The position numbers and the translations under genes are program-made. Source: Baaleninema simplex PCC 7105 (GTDB taxonomy: Bacteria > Cyanobacteriota > Cyanobacteriia > Cyanobacteriales > Geitlerinemataceae). Taken from it: 43,305 nt of DNA. Each line of letters starts with the position of its first letter. Positions within the stretch are counted from its first letter, which is position 1. Where the stretch lies: positions 3,582,156 through 3,625,460 of the forward strand of contig NZ_KB235958.1 of NCBI RefSeq assembly GCF_000332355.1, written 5' to 3'. Below are positions 8,256 through 17,179 of the stretch, piece by piece. A model generated the notes under the pieces. It searched no databases. It saw only the letters and a program-made list of their open reading frames with translations, and was not told where the DNA came from.

Positions 8256-9269
8256 TCAGACAAACTCCGGTTCTCGGTCTTCGAGAACTTGCCACACGCA
8301 CCGAAGCAGTTCGTCGAGGCCAGTTTTCGCGACGGCTGAGACTCGAAAGATAGGGTAAGGTGATTCCGGTTGAAGCGATCGCGCGATGTCTTCGAGTTCC
8401 TCGTCAGTGCGATCGATCGCGTCTAACTTATTTAACGCGATAATCTGCGGTCGGTCTTCCAACCCACGACCGTAAGCGAGCAATTCCTCTCGAATCACCT
8501 GATAGTCCGCGATGGGGTCTTCCGCCGTCGCGTCGATCAGATGCAGTAAAACCCGCGTGCGTTCGATGTGGCGAAGGAACTCGTGACCTAACCCCAGTCC
8601 TTCGTGAGCGCCTTCGATCAACCCTGGAATGTCGGCGAATACTGTTCCGTCTCCCGTCGGTTTGCGGACGACGCCCAGGTTGGGAACGAGCGTCGTAAAC
8701 GGATAATCGGCAATTTTCGGACGGGCAGCCGACAACACCGAGATTAACGTGGATTTTCCGGCGTTGGGCAGTCCGATGATGCCCACTTCTGCCAAAAGTT
8801 TCAATTCTAACCGCAGTTGGCGAATGCGTCCCGGTCGTCCTTCCTGGGCGTATTCTGGGGCGCGGTTGCGGTTACTGAGATAGTGGCGGTTTCCGTTTCC
8901 GCCCCGTCCCCCTTCGGCGATACAAACGGTTTGTTGAGGTTCGATGAGATCGGCGACGACTTCCCCAGTTTCTAAATCGTAGGCGACAGTACCGCAAGGA
9001 ACTTCTAAGTAGCGATCGCTTCCCGAGGAACCGGTACAGTTATTCGGTCCGCCCCGTTTGCCATCTTCGGCTTTAAAGCGATGGGAATATTTGAAATCTA
9101 ACAGAGTTTGCAGGCGTTCGGTCGCCACGAGATACACCGAACCGCCTCGTCCGCCATCGCCCCCCGCCGGACCGCCTGCGGGAACGTATTTTTCGCGGCG
9201 GAAGGCCACCATACCATCGCCGCCTTTTCCACCTTCAACTTCAATTTCAACGCGATCGATAAATTGCAT
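8256..9269 (-). CDS. obg: GTPase Obg/CgtA
   Basis: This 337-residue Obg-family GTPase is associated with ribosome assembly and the stringent response. The glycine-rich Obg domain spans roughly residues 1-158 ([20 protein letters not shown] and [12 protein letters not shown] blocks). The G domain follows with G1 GLPNAGKST at 166-174, switch region DYPFTTL, G3 DIPGLIEG at 213-220, G4 NKLD at 280-283 and a G5 SAV. The protein ends soon after G5, so the C-terminal extension seen in some Obg proteins is absent, as in other cyanobacteria. The ATG at 9269 opens the Obg domain directly. Confidence 0.97.
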   Translation of the reverse strand: MQFIDRVEIEVEGGKGGDGMVAFRREKYVPAGGPAGGDGGRGGSVYLVATERLQTLLDFKYSHRFKAEDGKRGGPNNCTGSSGSDRYLEVPCGTVAYDLETGEVVADLIEPQQTVCIAEGGRGGNGNRHYLSNRNRAPEYAQEGRPGRIRQLRLELKLLAEVGIIGLPNAGKSTLISVLSAARPKIADYPFTTLVPNLGVVRKPTGDGTVFADIPGLIEGAHEGLGLGHEFLRHIERTRVLLHLIDATAEDPIADYQVIREELLAYGRGLEDRPQIIALNKLDAIDRTDEELEDIARSLQPESPYPIFRVSAVAKTGLDELLRCVWQVLEDREPEFV

Positions 9270-9352
9270 TCTCGGTACTTAAAAGAGAGCAGGGAAGAGG
9301 GGGGAGATTGGGAGAGAATTTCAGATCCTCTCCTCATCCCCTCATCTCCTCA

Positions 9353-10075
9353 TCACAAATACGCTGTTACGTCTTCGCCCTTTTCGTCGGCGAGATAGGA
9401 CAACGCCCGGAAGCGCAAGCCCACTAACTGTTCGTAGAGAGGATTCAACTTGCACATCGCTGGAATATGAACCACTTTTTTTCCAAACAGCGTGACGTCG
9501 CGCTCGAAAGGACACTGAGAGGGAATCATCCGACAGAGGAATCGCGCCACTTTCGGATCGTGCAGTTCGACGTTATCCAACCAGTTTCGCACGGGAGCGA
9601 GGACGTTAATTTTAGCACTGTCTTTCGGTTTTCGATCTAACGAAACCGCGCCGGAAGAGGCGTCATCCGACTTGTCTTTCGATTCGATGTCGTCGAGATC
9701 TTCAGGTTCTTCGAGGGTGTGGCGGAGAGCGTCGAGTGCGTCGGGACGCAGACCCAAGGCTTCACAAAAATCGTGAAGGACTTTATCCTCAGTTTTGGTG
9801 TATACGCCGTCTGCAATGGCGACCATGACCGCCGTTCGGAGAAAGTTTTCTGCGATGTCGGGGTCGTCTCCCAGGGTGGCGGCGAGTTCTTCAGGAGAGA
9901 TGGGTTCGAGATCGGCGGCGCGATCGGCGGCGTCCGATTTACCGTGAGTCAGTTCGGCGATGAGTTGTCGTTCGGTCTCATCGAAGTTTCCATCCGCCCA
10001 GGCGATCGCCAGTAAACCTCTCAACCAAACTTGGCTGCGATCGCTTTTCTGGCGAGATTGACTCGTACTCGTCAT
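9353..10075 (-). CDS. TerB-like / Mo-dependent nitrogenase C-terminal domain protein
   Basis: This 240-residue protein has two parts. Residues about 15-135 are helical and acidic and resemble the TerB fold (LLAIAWADGNFDETERQLIAEL, then AVMVAIADGVYTKTEDKVLHDFCEALG). After a charged linker, residues about 155-235 match the small domain Pfam calls Mo-nitro_C (VRNWLDNVELHDPKVARFLC, IPSQCPFERDV, HIPAMCKLNPLYEQL). Such proteins are common in cyanobacteria, including species without nitrogenase, so the name does not show nitrogen fixation. It lies directly upstream of obg (gap 83 bp) in the same direction. The function is unknown; the Cys residues in the second domain could bind metal or tune redox. 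Confidence 0.8.
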   Translation of the reverse strand: MTSTSQSRQKSDRSQVWLRGLLAIAWADGNFDETERQLIAELTHGKSDAADRAADLEPISPEELAATLGDDPDIAENFLRTAVMVAIADGVYTKTEDKVLHDFCEALGLRPDALDALRHTLEEPEDLDDIESKDKSDDASSGAVSLDRKPKDSAKINVLAPVRNWLDNVELHDPKVARFLCRMIPSQCPFERDVTLFGKKVVHIPAMCKLNPLYEQLVGLRFRALSYLADEKGEDVTAYL

Positions 10076-10232
10076 ACACTTTACCCGTAGCTAACGTCTG
10101 TCCCAGTTTTTTTCGCACTTTACTGTTCTGTTGGCGCTTTTCTCGTGTCCCCACAAGAATTTACACTGTTTCTCGTTTCGATTTTAACGAACACCGCTCT
10201 CTAAAACTTACTCAAACTTATTCATTTGATGT

Positions 10233-11477
10233 TTAGTTCCTAGCTTGGATCTTCCGAGACCTTTCCATCACTAGGCTTACACGGCCGAAGCTCTCCGCGT
10301 TTTCCAAATTAATTGCCGCATTTAAATCACGATCTATGGAGACGTGACAGTTCGGACAGTCATACTGTCTTTTGTTCAGGGGCATTTTTTGTCGGTGTCC
10401 GCATTTCGAACAGATCTGCGAACTGGGATACCACGGGTCAATTAGCGTTAATTTGCTTCCATACCACTCGCATTTATACGCAAGCTGACGACGGAACTCA
10501 TAAAACCCACCATCAGCAATAGCACCAGCCAGCTTATGATTTTTGAGCATCCCTGACACATTTAAGTCTTCGATTTTTACGGCTCTTCGGAGTTTAGGGT
10601 GACAGAAAAACTAACTTCACGAGATTTCAAGGGTTTTGGCTCTCGAATTTTCAATTTTTTGTATTATGGTATACATTTATAACCACAAACTCCGAAGACC
10701 CATTTTTACTTCGCTGTGGTTCTTGGCTAAGTAAGTTGTTAACTTGTGTAGATGGTCGGCTCTAATATTCGCGATACGTCTGTGGGCTTTAGCTAACTTG
10801 AGTTTAGTTTTTTCTCGGTTTTTACCTCCTTTTTGACGGCGGCAAAGCTCTTTCTGAAGTTGGGCTAGTTTTTTCTGAGCTTGACGATAAGCTTTCGGAT
10901 TGGGATAGGTTTTACCATCGCTCAGGGTGGCCAGAGTTTTAATTCCTACATCTACCCCAATCCGCTCTCTTATTTTGGGTGTGACTTGGGGTTCAAAATC
11001 AATTTTGAAGGCAATATACCAGTCCCCTGCTCGCTTCCCGACCGTGACGTTTTTGGGATGGGCTGGCGGTAACTGTTCGTGGCTTTTTACCCAACCGATC
11101 CGAGGTAGCTTCACCCAATAACCGGAAATTTTAATACTTCCTTCCAGGTAAAAACTATCTTTGACATTCTTTTTCTTAAACTTGGGGAAACCTGTTCCTT
11201 TGACTTGCCAAACTCGCTTAAACGCTTTACTGAGGTGACGCAACGCTTCTTGAGGGCTACATTTGGAAACCTCATAGTACCAAGGATTCTGACTTTTTAC
11301 CTCGGCGACTAATCTCTTGTGTAAGTCTATAGCACTCGGGAGTTTACCTCCGGCTTCTAATGTTTCCTTACAGGTAGCGAGTCCCCAATTCCAAGCGTGC
11401 CGAGCTACTCCTGCGTGTTTCGCCATCAGCGTTCGTTGTCGGTTATTTAAGTCTAGCTTGGTCTTAAAGCTTTTCAC
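10233..11477 (-). pseudogene. tnpB: IS607 TnpB RNA-guided nuclease gene, split by a miniature element
   Basis: The N-terminal part (10710-11477) encodes an ordinary TnpB, with KTKLDLNNRQRTLMAKHAG at the start and the first RuvC Asp in IGVDVGIKTLATLSDG. The C-terminal part (10233-10580) continues with the second RuvC block VKIEDLNVSGMLKN, the complete zinc ribbon (CSKCGH and CPNC) and the last RuvC Asp in DRDLNAAINL. Between them, at 10581-10701, is a 121-bp insertion flanked by the direct repeat ATTTTTAC. The insertion gives the upstream part a foreign tail and a stop, so full-length TnpB cannot be made. Removing the insert and one repeat rejoins SEVKIEDL perfectly. All other parts look intact, so the inactivation seems recent. 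The start at 11477 lies inside the end of tnpA. Confidence 0.88.
10581..10701. mobile_element. 121-bp ISL3-type MITE with 8-bp target duplication
   Basis: The ends are inverted repeats: GGCTCTTCGGAGTTTAGGG on one side and GGGTCTTCGGAGTTTGTGG on the other. Both are flanked by the perfect 8-bp duplication ATTTTTAC (10573-10580 and 10702-10709). GGxTCTTCGG termini and an 8-bp duplication are features of the ISL3 family. The element encodes nothing and must rely on a transposase elsewhere. Confidence 0.88.
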
Positions 11478-12066
11478 TGATTTTTTTTAACTCCTCAACC
11501 ATCTTTTTGTTCTGGCCACTTCGGCTACCATAAAGACGAGCCGAAAACACCGTAATGATTTCTAACACATCGTTGGCTAAGTCTTCCTCAAAACTGGCAT
11601 CCTCAGTCCGATTTATAATCACAATCTCTACACCAAACTGCTCGCAGATGCTGAACACAAGTTCAGACCCGAATCTAAGTAACCTATCCTTATGGGTAAG
11701 AACCAGTCTGTCGATTTCACCCGATGTGATTAACCTCAGAAGACGCTTTAACCCACGCTTACTGTAATTCATCCCAGAGCCTAAGTCTTGGATAATCTCA
11801 TGCTCCCAACCATTTTGAGCGCAGAACAATTCAATAATTTCCTTTTGACGTTCTAGGTCTTGTTTCTGGTCGTGGCTACTGACTCGTGCATAACCGATTG
11901 TGTACGCTCTATGAGATTCAACACCGAGCAATTGAGACATAGAGTATCTCCGGTGTCCCGAGGCTGTGCGCTCAGGGATTAATTTCCCTTCTGATTCCCA
12001 ACGTCTTAACGTCGATGGTGATACTCCTTTGATTTTTGCGGCTTCGGAAATGCTCAACTTACTCAT
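11464..12066 (-). CDS. tnpA: IS607-family serine recombinase TnpA
   Basis: This 200-residue transposase starts at the ATG at 12066; an in-frame upstream extension is not protein-like. The N-terminus is a MerR-like helix-turn-helix (SISEAAKIKGVSPSTLRRW, ERTASGHRRYS). A short serine-resolvase catalytic domain follows, beginning YTIGYARVSSHDQKQDLERQ, with the nucleophilic Ser near residue 63. Further catalytic Arg residues lie in LTHKDRLLRFG. The DNA-binding domain preceding the catalytic domain is the IS607 arrangement. It overlaps the tnpB start by 14 bases. It looks intact, so the element may still move although its tnpB is broken. Confidence 0.93.
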   Translation of the reverse strand: MSKLSISEAAKIKGVSPSTLRRWESEGKLIPERTASGHRRYSMSQLLGVESHRAYTIGYARVSSHDQKQDLERQKEIIELFCAQNGWEHEIIQDLGSGMNYSKRGLKRLLRLITSGEIDRLVLTHKDRLLRFGSELVFSICEQFGVEIVIINRTEDASFEEDLANDVLEIITVFSARLYGSRSGQNKKMVEELKKISEKL

Positions 12067-12129
12067 GATTTGATGATAGCTTAAACATTGAGTGAGTTTA
12101 AACAATTTTAGTGAGAAATTTAAACTCTG

Positions 12130-12459
12130 TCCCCAGCCCTCGGTCAATTTTTACTGAAAGCGGGAGCGTTGAAACTCGGGGCGACGCATCCCAAGTCAAT
12201 TATGGGGTTCGTCGTCGGTGTCTTTTTAACGCCAGAACTGCTAACGGGTCTAGTCTGTTACGGTCTCGGAGCGATGGCCTATATTCTACTTTTAACTCGC
12301 GTCCATCTCAGTGTCGCCGGACCGGCCACGGCCTTAGCGTACGTCACCGCCGTTCTCATCGGTCACTTCGTCTTTAAAGAAAGCCTTCCCCTCGATCGCC
12401 TCTTCGGAATCGCCCTCATCGTCTGCGGTGTCCTTATCGTCGTCAGTCGCCGGTCTTGA
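12130..12459 (+). pseudogene. Small EamA/DMT-family transporter, N-terminus cut off by IS607
   Basis: The reading frame SPALGQFLLKAGALKLG continues into a compact four-helix EamA-type membrane protein (IMGFVVGVFLTPELL, GLGAMAYILLLTRVHLSVAGP, YVTAVLIGHFVFKESLP, LIVCGVLIVVSRRS). These single-domain proteins of about 110-120 residues work as dimers to export metabolites or drugs. The conserved ALGQFLLKAG block normally follows about 12-15 hydrophobic residues after the initiator Met. Here the frame meets a TAA inside the IS607 end, so those residues are missing. Shorter initiation at the TTG at 12169 or the ATG at 12202 would lose most of helix 1. I consider it inactivated, with moderate certainty. 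Confidence 0.65.
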
Positions 12460-12530
12460 GGTGAGGTGATGAGGTGATGAGGGGACAAGGAAGAAACTGT
12501 TACCTGTTAACTGTCCCCACTGCTCACTGT

Positions 12531-12779
12531 TCACTGCTCGCTGTTGACTGTAAAAGCGTCCCAGGCTTGGGCGAGAATGTTTCGCAGCCAGTCTCGCTGG
12601 TTGGCGTCGAGGAGGCGATCGTCGGCTAGGACTTCCGTGGTGAGGTCGTCGAGGGTTTTTCCACCGTCGCGGGCAATTTTAATCGTACCGGCGATCGCAG
12701 ACGCGACGATTTCGGGACTGACCGGGTGTCGCTCTAGATCGAGCATTTCTTGTAGGGTCTCTGGGATAGGATAATTCAT
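12531..12779 (-). CDS. Small conserved cyanobacterial protein, unknown function
   Basis: This 82-residue soluble protein starts at the ATG at 12779 with MNYPIPETLQEMLDLERHPV. It is predicted mostly helical (PEIVASAIAGTIKIARDGGKTLDDLTTEVL, DANQRDWLRNILAQAWDAF). Codon use and the coherent amphipathic helices support a real gene. I recognise no named domain. It sits between the truncated transporter and the CruP-like gene, divergent from the latter. A spacer of short tandem repeats follows its stop. Confidence 0.6.
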   Translation of the reverse strand: MNYPIPETLQEMLDLERHPVSPEIVASAIAGTIKIARDGGKTLDDLTTEVLADDRLLDANQRDWLRNILAQAWDAFTVNSEQ

Positions 12780-12945
12780 ATCGAGTTACGTTCGCGCGAA
12801 ACGGCGAGGTGCGGCTTCGGTAAACGAAGCGGACGATCTATTACAGTTCTTAAAGGAGGGTTCCCACGCAGTTGAGGGAATCCTGGCACGACTGACATCT
12901 GAATTTACACGTTTGTTTTAAATCGTTTTGAGGAAGAACAGATCG

Positions 12946-14958
12946 ATGAAACAGCTCCTGTACTGGGAAATTCCGACCCCCGACACTGTCGGCGTACGCC
13001 GTTGGTTACAAGAAACCTGGCAGCCGCCCAAGGGTGAAAAATTCGCGACGCCGGACGGGTTTCGTTTGCGCTTGGCTCCCAACGAGGAACTGTCTGTCTT
13101 CGTGTGGTCGGTACAACAAACCACGTATTTGAAGGTCTTCCGTTGGGCAGAACGCTCGATTTCAGGTGAAGCGAGGATTGCCGCGCAACTGAAGCAGGAC
13201 GCGATGGCTGCATTTCCGCCACAGTATCCCGAACTACCGGAAATCGATTTGTCGAAACAGTCGATATTTGACGCACTTTTACCACACTATCCAGAAACAG
13301 TCAAGTATTTCCAAAAGTTCCCCGATGGAGAGTACGATTTAACCCGCGTTTACTGGTGGGAAAAACGCTGGCGGGAGGGAGTCCTTCATCCCAAACAACC
13401 GAAAACAGTCGTTGAGTTTTCCCAGGAGACTTCAGACGCATCTTCCTCGACTACATCCCCCGAGTACGATCTGATTTACATCGGGGGGGCGTTAGGCGTG
13501 ATTCACGCGGCGGTCATGGCTCGTTTGGGCTATCGCGTGTTACTCGTCGAACGGTTGCCCTTCGGACGCATGAACCGCGAGTGGAACATCTCTCGGGGCG
13601 AGTTTCAAAGTCTCATCGACCTGAAGCTGTTTACCCCCGAAGAGTTCAACAGCATCATCGCCTGCGAGTACGAAGATGGATTCAACAAGTTTTTCGACGC
13701 CAACAACCCACCGAAAAGCCGAGGAAAGGTTCTTCACACTCCCACCGTCCTCAATATCGCCGTCGACGCGGAAAAACTCTTGAAACTCTGTGGCGACAAA
13801 CTCAAAGCGGCTGGGGGCGAAATTTGGGACGAAACGGAATTCGTTACCGCTGAGATTACGAGCGATCGCGCCACGGTTAACCTCACCCACCTCCCCACGG
13901 GAGACACCAAACAGGCGACAGCGCGCCTCCTCGTAGACGCGATGGGGAGCGCCTCCCCGATCGCCTGGCAACTCAACGGCGGCCGCACGTACAACAGCGT
14001 CTGTCCGACGGTGGGGGCTGTGATTTCGAGTGGTTTTCCCTCGCACGTGTGGGATTCGAGATACGGTGACGTTCTCCACTCCCACGGCGATATCTCTCGG
14101 GGACGACAGTTAATTTGGGAGTTGTTCCCCGGACAAAACGGTGAGGTGACGATTTATCTGTTCCACTACCATCAAATTCACCCGGAAAATCCCGGTTCGC
14201 TGTTGCAAATGTACGAGGACTTTTTCCAGATTTTGCCGGAGTACCGCCGCTGCGACATGGAACAGTTGCAATGGCGCAAAGCTACCTTCGGCTATATTCC
14301 CGGTCATTTCAGCCAGGGAAGTCGCGATCGCCAAGTCGCCTGGGATCGACTGGTAGCCATCGGCGATGCAGCCTCGTTACAGTCGCCGTTAATTTTTACC
14401 GGGTTCGGCTCTCTGGTTCGGAACATGGAACGGTTAACTCGCCTGTTGGATACGGCGTTGAAACACGATTTGCTAGACGGGGACAACCTCGATCGCATCC
14501 GCGCCTATCAAAGTAACGTAGCGGTGACGTGGCTGTTCTCGAAAGGGATGATGGTTCCGACTGGAAAACCCGTCGCCCCGGAACGCATCAACTCGATGTT
14601 GAACGTCTTTTTCGGCTTGTTAGCTGACGAACCGCCCGAGGTGGCCGATACGTTTATTAAAGACCGTACCAGTTGGCTGTTGTTCAACCGTCTGGCGTTG
14701 AAAGCTGCGTGGCGCAATCCCGAGTTGCTGGCATGGATTTGGGAACTTGCCGGTCCTTGGGATATGTTGCGCTGGACGGGAAGTTACCTCAACTTTACCT
14801 GGGAAGCGTTCGTGGGTTGGATTCTCGGTTGGATTCCTCGTTTCAGTCGTTGGGCGCAGCCTTGGGCTGAAAAACGGTTTCCGTCGTTGTGGCTGTGGTT
14901 GCAGGCGATGAGTTACTCCCTCACTGAAGGGTTGGGACGACGGTTTTCGATGCAATAG
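12946..14958 (+). CDS. cruP: CruP-like flavoprotein (lycopene cyclase CruA/CruP family)
   Basis: This 670-residue FAD-dependent protein has an N-terminal domain of about 170 residues. A Rossmann FAD motif follows (YDLIYIGGALGVIHAAVMARLGYRVLLVER), then MNREWNISRGEFQSLI, and a second FAD block at WDRLVAIGDAASLQSPLIFTGFGSL. This matches the CruA/CruP family. The GGALG variant and NREWNISR fit CruP better than CruA in my memory. CruP orthologues occur in cyanobacteria and plants; the plant protein affects carotenoid or oxygen-stress balance without clear cyclase activity. I start at the ATG at 12946, preceded by AGGAAG, rather than the TTG 18 bases upstream. The C-terminal quarter is Trp-rich and may touch the membrane. 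Confidence 0.75.
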   Translation: MKQLLYWEIPTPDTVGVRRWLQETWQPPKGEKFATPDGFRLRLAPNEELSVFVWSVQQTTYLKVFRWAERSISGEARIAAQLKQDAMAAFPPQYPELPEIDLSKQSIFDALLPHYPETVKYFQKFPDGEYDLTRVYWWEKRWREGVLHPKQPKTVVEFSQETSDASSSTTSPEYDLIYIGGALGVIHAAVMARLGYRVLLVERLPFGRMNREWNISRGEFQSLIDLKLFTPEEFNSIIACEYEDGFNKFFDANNPPKSRGKVLHTPTVLNIAVDAEKLLKLCGDKLKAAGGEIWDETEFVTAEITSDRATVNLTHLPTGDTKQATARLLVDAMGSASPIAWQLNGGRTYNSVCPTVGAVISSGFPSHVWDSRYGDVLHSHGDISRGRQLIWELFPGQNGEVTIYLFHYHQIHPENPGSLLQMYEDFFQILPEYRRCDMEQLQWRKATFGYIPGHFSQGSRDRQVAWDRLVAIGDAASLQSPLIFTGFGSLVRNMERLTRLLDTALKHDLLDGDNLDRIRAYQSNVAVTWLFSKGMMVPTGKPVAPERINSMLNVFFGLLADEPPEVADTFIKDRTSWLLFNRLALKAAWRNPELLAWIWELAGPWDMLRWTGSYLNFTWEAFVGWILGWIPRFSRWAQPWAEKRFPSLWLWLQAMSYSLTEGLGRRFSMQ

Positions 14959-15137
14959 TGGCGCGGTTGTCGCGATCGCGTTTCTCGTTTTGAGAGTTGG
15001 TCTCGGAACGAAAAAATTTCTGTAAAGAGAGCGATCGTACGGGACAGTTTCCTACAGAAGTCTTGGGAAAATTGCGAAGATAGAGTGAGATCGGCTTGCG
15101 ATCGCTTTATCTCAAAAACCCAGGCTGAAACAACGTA

Positions 15138-17105
15138 ATGTGGGAAACTGTCAAAACTTTATTTTCACCGACGCAGTATATGCCGCACGGTCATTGTTAC
15201 CTGTGGCAAACTCCGCTGGTTTGGTTGCACGTCGTTAGCGACTCGCTCATTGCCGTGGCCTACTTGTCCATTCCGGCGATGCTGCTGTACTTCGTGTTTC
15301 GGCGGCAGGACATACCGTTTTTGAATGTTTTCGTCATGTTCGGTGCGTTCATCGTGTTGTGCGGCGTCGGCCATTTATTCGACGTTTGGACGTTGTGGCA
15401 TCCTGCCTATTGGCTGTCGGGGGTCGAACGGGCTGCTACGGCTCTCATTTCCTGTTACACTGCCGGATCGATGGTGACGCTGCTGCCTCGGTTTCTCTCC
15501 CTAAGAACTCCCGAAGAACTTGAAGCGATTAACCGAAAACTCGAGCGGGAAGTCGATCGCCGCCGTCAAACTGAAGAAGCCTTACGAAACATCGTCAAGG
15601 GAACAGCATCGGTGACGGGAGAGGAATTTTTTCCCGCATTAGTCCGCCATCTTTCCCAAGCGATCGACGTTCCCTATGCGTTGGTGTCGGAAACTGTCGG
15701 CGATCCGCCTCACAAGTTACGGGTTCTAGCCAGTTGGCAAAAAGGGCAGCTTTGCCAGGAAAAGGAGTACGATTTGGCAGGAACGCCTTGCGAACAGGTG
15801 GTTTGCAGCGGTCGAGATTGCTATTATGCCGATAGCGTCGCGGATCGATTTCCTCGCGATGCTGTACTCGATCGCATGAAAGCAACGAGCTATTGGGGAT
15901 TTCCCCTCTTCAACGTCTCGGGTGAAGTGGTGGGACATCTCTGCGCGATCGACACCCACCCTCCCCAAGATATCGATCGCACCCGCAGCATTCTCGAAGT
16001 GTTTGCAGCTCGGGCGTCGGCGGAACTCGAACGTCAGCACGTGACGGAAGCCCTGCAAGCGATGAATCGAGATCTCGAACGACGGGTTGAGGAACGCACC
16101 GCCGAGGTCAAGCGCAGTAACGAAATGTTGGCAGGGAAGGCGCAAGAATTGCAACAGGCGATCGATCGCCTGCAACGCACTCAAAGCCAACTGATTCAAT
16201 CGGAGAAAATGGCGTCGCTCGGCCAACTGGTGGCGGGGGTGGCACACGAACTCAACAATCCCGTGAGCTTCGTTTACGGCAACATTACTTACGCCCAAGA
16301 TTACAGCCGCGATCTGTTCGAGGTCTTGGAGATCTATCGACAACACTATCCCAACCCCACGCAGGCGGTGGCAGAGGCGATCGAACAGGTCGATTTAGAC
16401 TATATCCGACGAGACTTTCCCCGTTTGCTGGATTCGATGAAAACGGGTGCAAAACGCATTCAAAAGATCGTGGAGTCTCTTCGGAGCTTTTCTCGACTCG
16501 ACGAGGCTGAGTGCAAACGAGCCAACATCAACGCGGGTATCGAGAGTACTTTAGAAATCGTGTCGGGACGGTTGAGCGCAACTCCACAACGACGAGCGAT
16601 CGCCCTCGTCAAAGCGCTCGGTGACCTCCCTGAGATTGAATGCTATCCCGGTCTGCTCAATCAAGCTGTGTTGAGCTTGCTCAATAACGCCATCGAAGTC
16701 TTGGAGGAACGGTTAAAACGCGAGCCAGATTTCACGCCTCGTCTAGAAGTCACGACAGAAGTGATATCGAACGAAGCGTTTGGTAAAGCGATCGCGATTG
16801 CCATCGGCGATAACGGCTTCGGCATCGACGAATCGATTCGAGATAAGATTTTCGATCCCTTTTTCACGACGAAACCCATTGGGAGAGGCACGGGAATGGG
16901 ATTGGCGAATGCCTATCAAATCGCGGTCGATCGCCATCGAGGACAGTTGCAGTGCATTTCGCACCCCGGTCGGGGAACGGTGTTTCAGATCGAACTTCCC
17001 GTGTCTTACCACTGCGATGGAGCGAGTTCGGACGCCGAGATGTTTCGCAGAGGCAAAGTACAAGGGAAATCGGAGAACGAATCCATCCCGAAGCCTGCTG
17101 GGTAA
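15138..17105 (+). CDS. Ethylene-receptor-type sensor histidine kinase with GAF domain
   Basis: This is a 655-residue membrane kinase. Residues 1-115 form three membrane helices equivalent to the plant ethylene-binding domain. Asp35 (HVVSDSLIAVAYLSIP), Cys75 and His79 (FIVLCGVGHLFDVWTLWHP) match ETR1 Asp25, Cys65 and His69, with the same 40- and 4-residue spacings; Cys and His are the copper/ethylene ligands. A coiled coil follows, then a GAF domain (about 155-300), a second coiled coil, and the HisKA box with His370 in VAHELNNPVSF. The ATP-binding domain has N box LLNNAIEVLEE and G boxes GDNGFGID and GTGMGLANAY. Synechocystis slr1212, of the same type, binds ethylene and influences phototaxis. 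No response regulator is adjacent, so the partner is encoded elsewhere. Confidence 0.92.
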   Translation: MWETVKTLFSPTQYMPHGHCYLWQTPLVWLHVVSDSLIAVAYLSIPAMLLYFVFRRQDIPFLNVFVMFGAFIVLCGVGHLFDVWTLWHPAYWLSGVERAATALISCYTAGSMVTLLPRFLSLRTPEELEAINRKLEREVDRRRQTEEALRNIVKGTASVTGEEFFPALVRHLSQAIDVPYALVSETVGDPPHKLRVLASWQKGQLCQEKEYDLAGTPCEQVVCSGRDCYYADSVADRFPRDAVLDRMKATSYWGFPLFNVSGEVVGHLCAIDTHPPQDIDRTRSILEVFAARASAELERQHVTEALQAMNRDLERRVEERTAEVKRSNEMLAGKAQELQQAIDRLQRTQSQLIQSEKMASLGQLVAGVAHELNNPVSFVYGNITYAQDYSRDLFEVLEIYRQHYPNPTQAVAEAIEQVDLDYIRRDFPRLLDSMKTGAKRIQKIVESLRSFSRLDEAECKRANINAGIESTLEIVSGRLSATPQRRAIALVKALGDLPEIECYPGLLNQAVLSLLNNAIEVLEERLKREPDFTPRLEVTTEVISNEAFGKAIAIAIGDNGFGIDESIRDKIFDPFFTTKPIGRGTGMGLANAYQIAVDRHRGQLQCISHPGRGTVFQIELPVSYHCDGASSDAEMFRRGKVQGKSENESIPKPAG

Positions 17106-17179
17106 GCGCGACGGGAGTGCAACGGCGGAACCTCGCGTGTTACTGGAGTTGTCGCGATCGCGTCTTCGTTTGTCTCCCC

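Larger units (their letters stand above)
10150..12131. mobile_element. IS607-family element (tnpA-tnpB), limits inferred
   Basis: The element holds a serine-recombinase tnpA and a tnpB, both on the minus strand and overlapping by 14 bases. The limits are inferred from the octamer TGTCCCCA, which occurs at 10146-10153 and again at 12128-12135. It would be the shared core where a circular element joined its target. The tnpA-proximal end contains repeated TTTAAAC-like motifs (12075-12125), as expected for TnpA binding. Confidence 0.6.

Noticed and set aside
9353-10075. Evidence for nitrogen fixation from the Mo-nitrogenase C-terminal domain
   Set aside because: This domain is widespread in non-fixing cyanobacteria and no nif gene is in the window.
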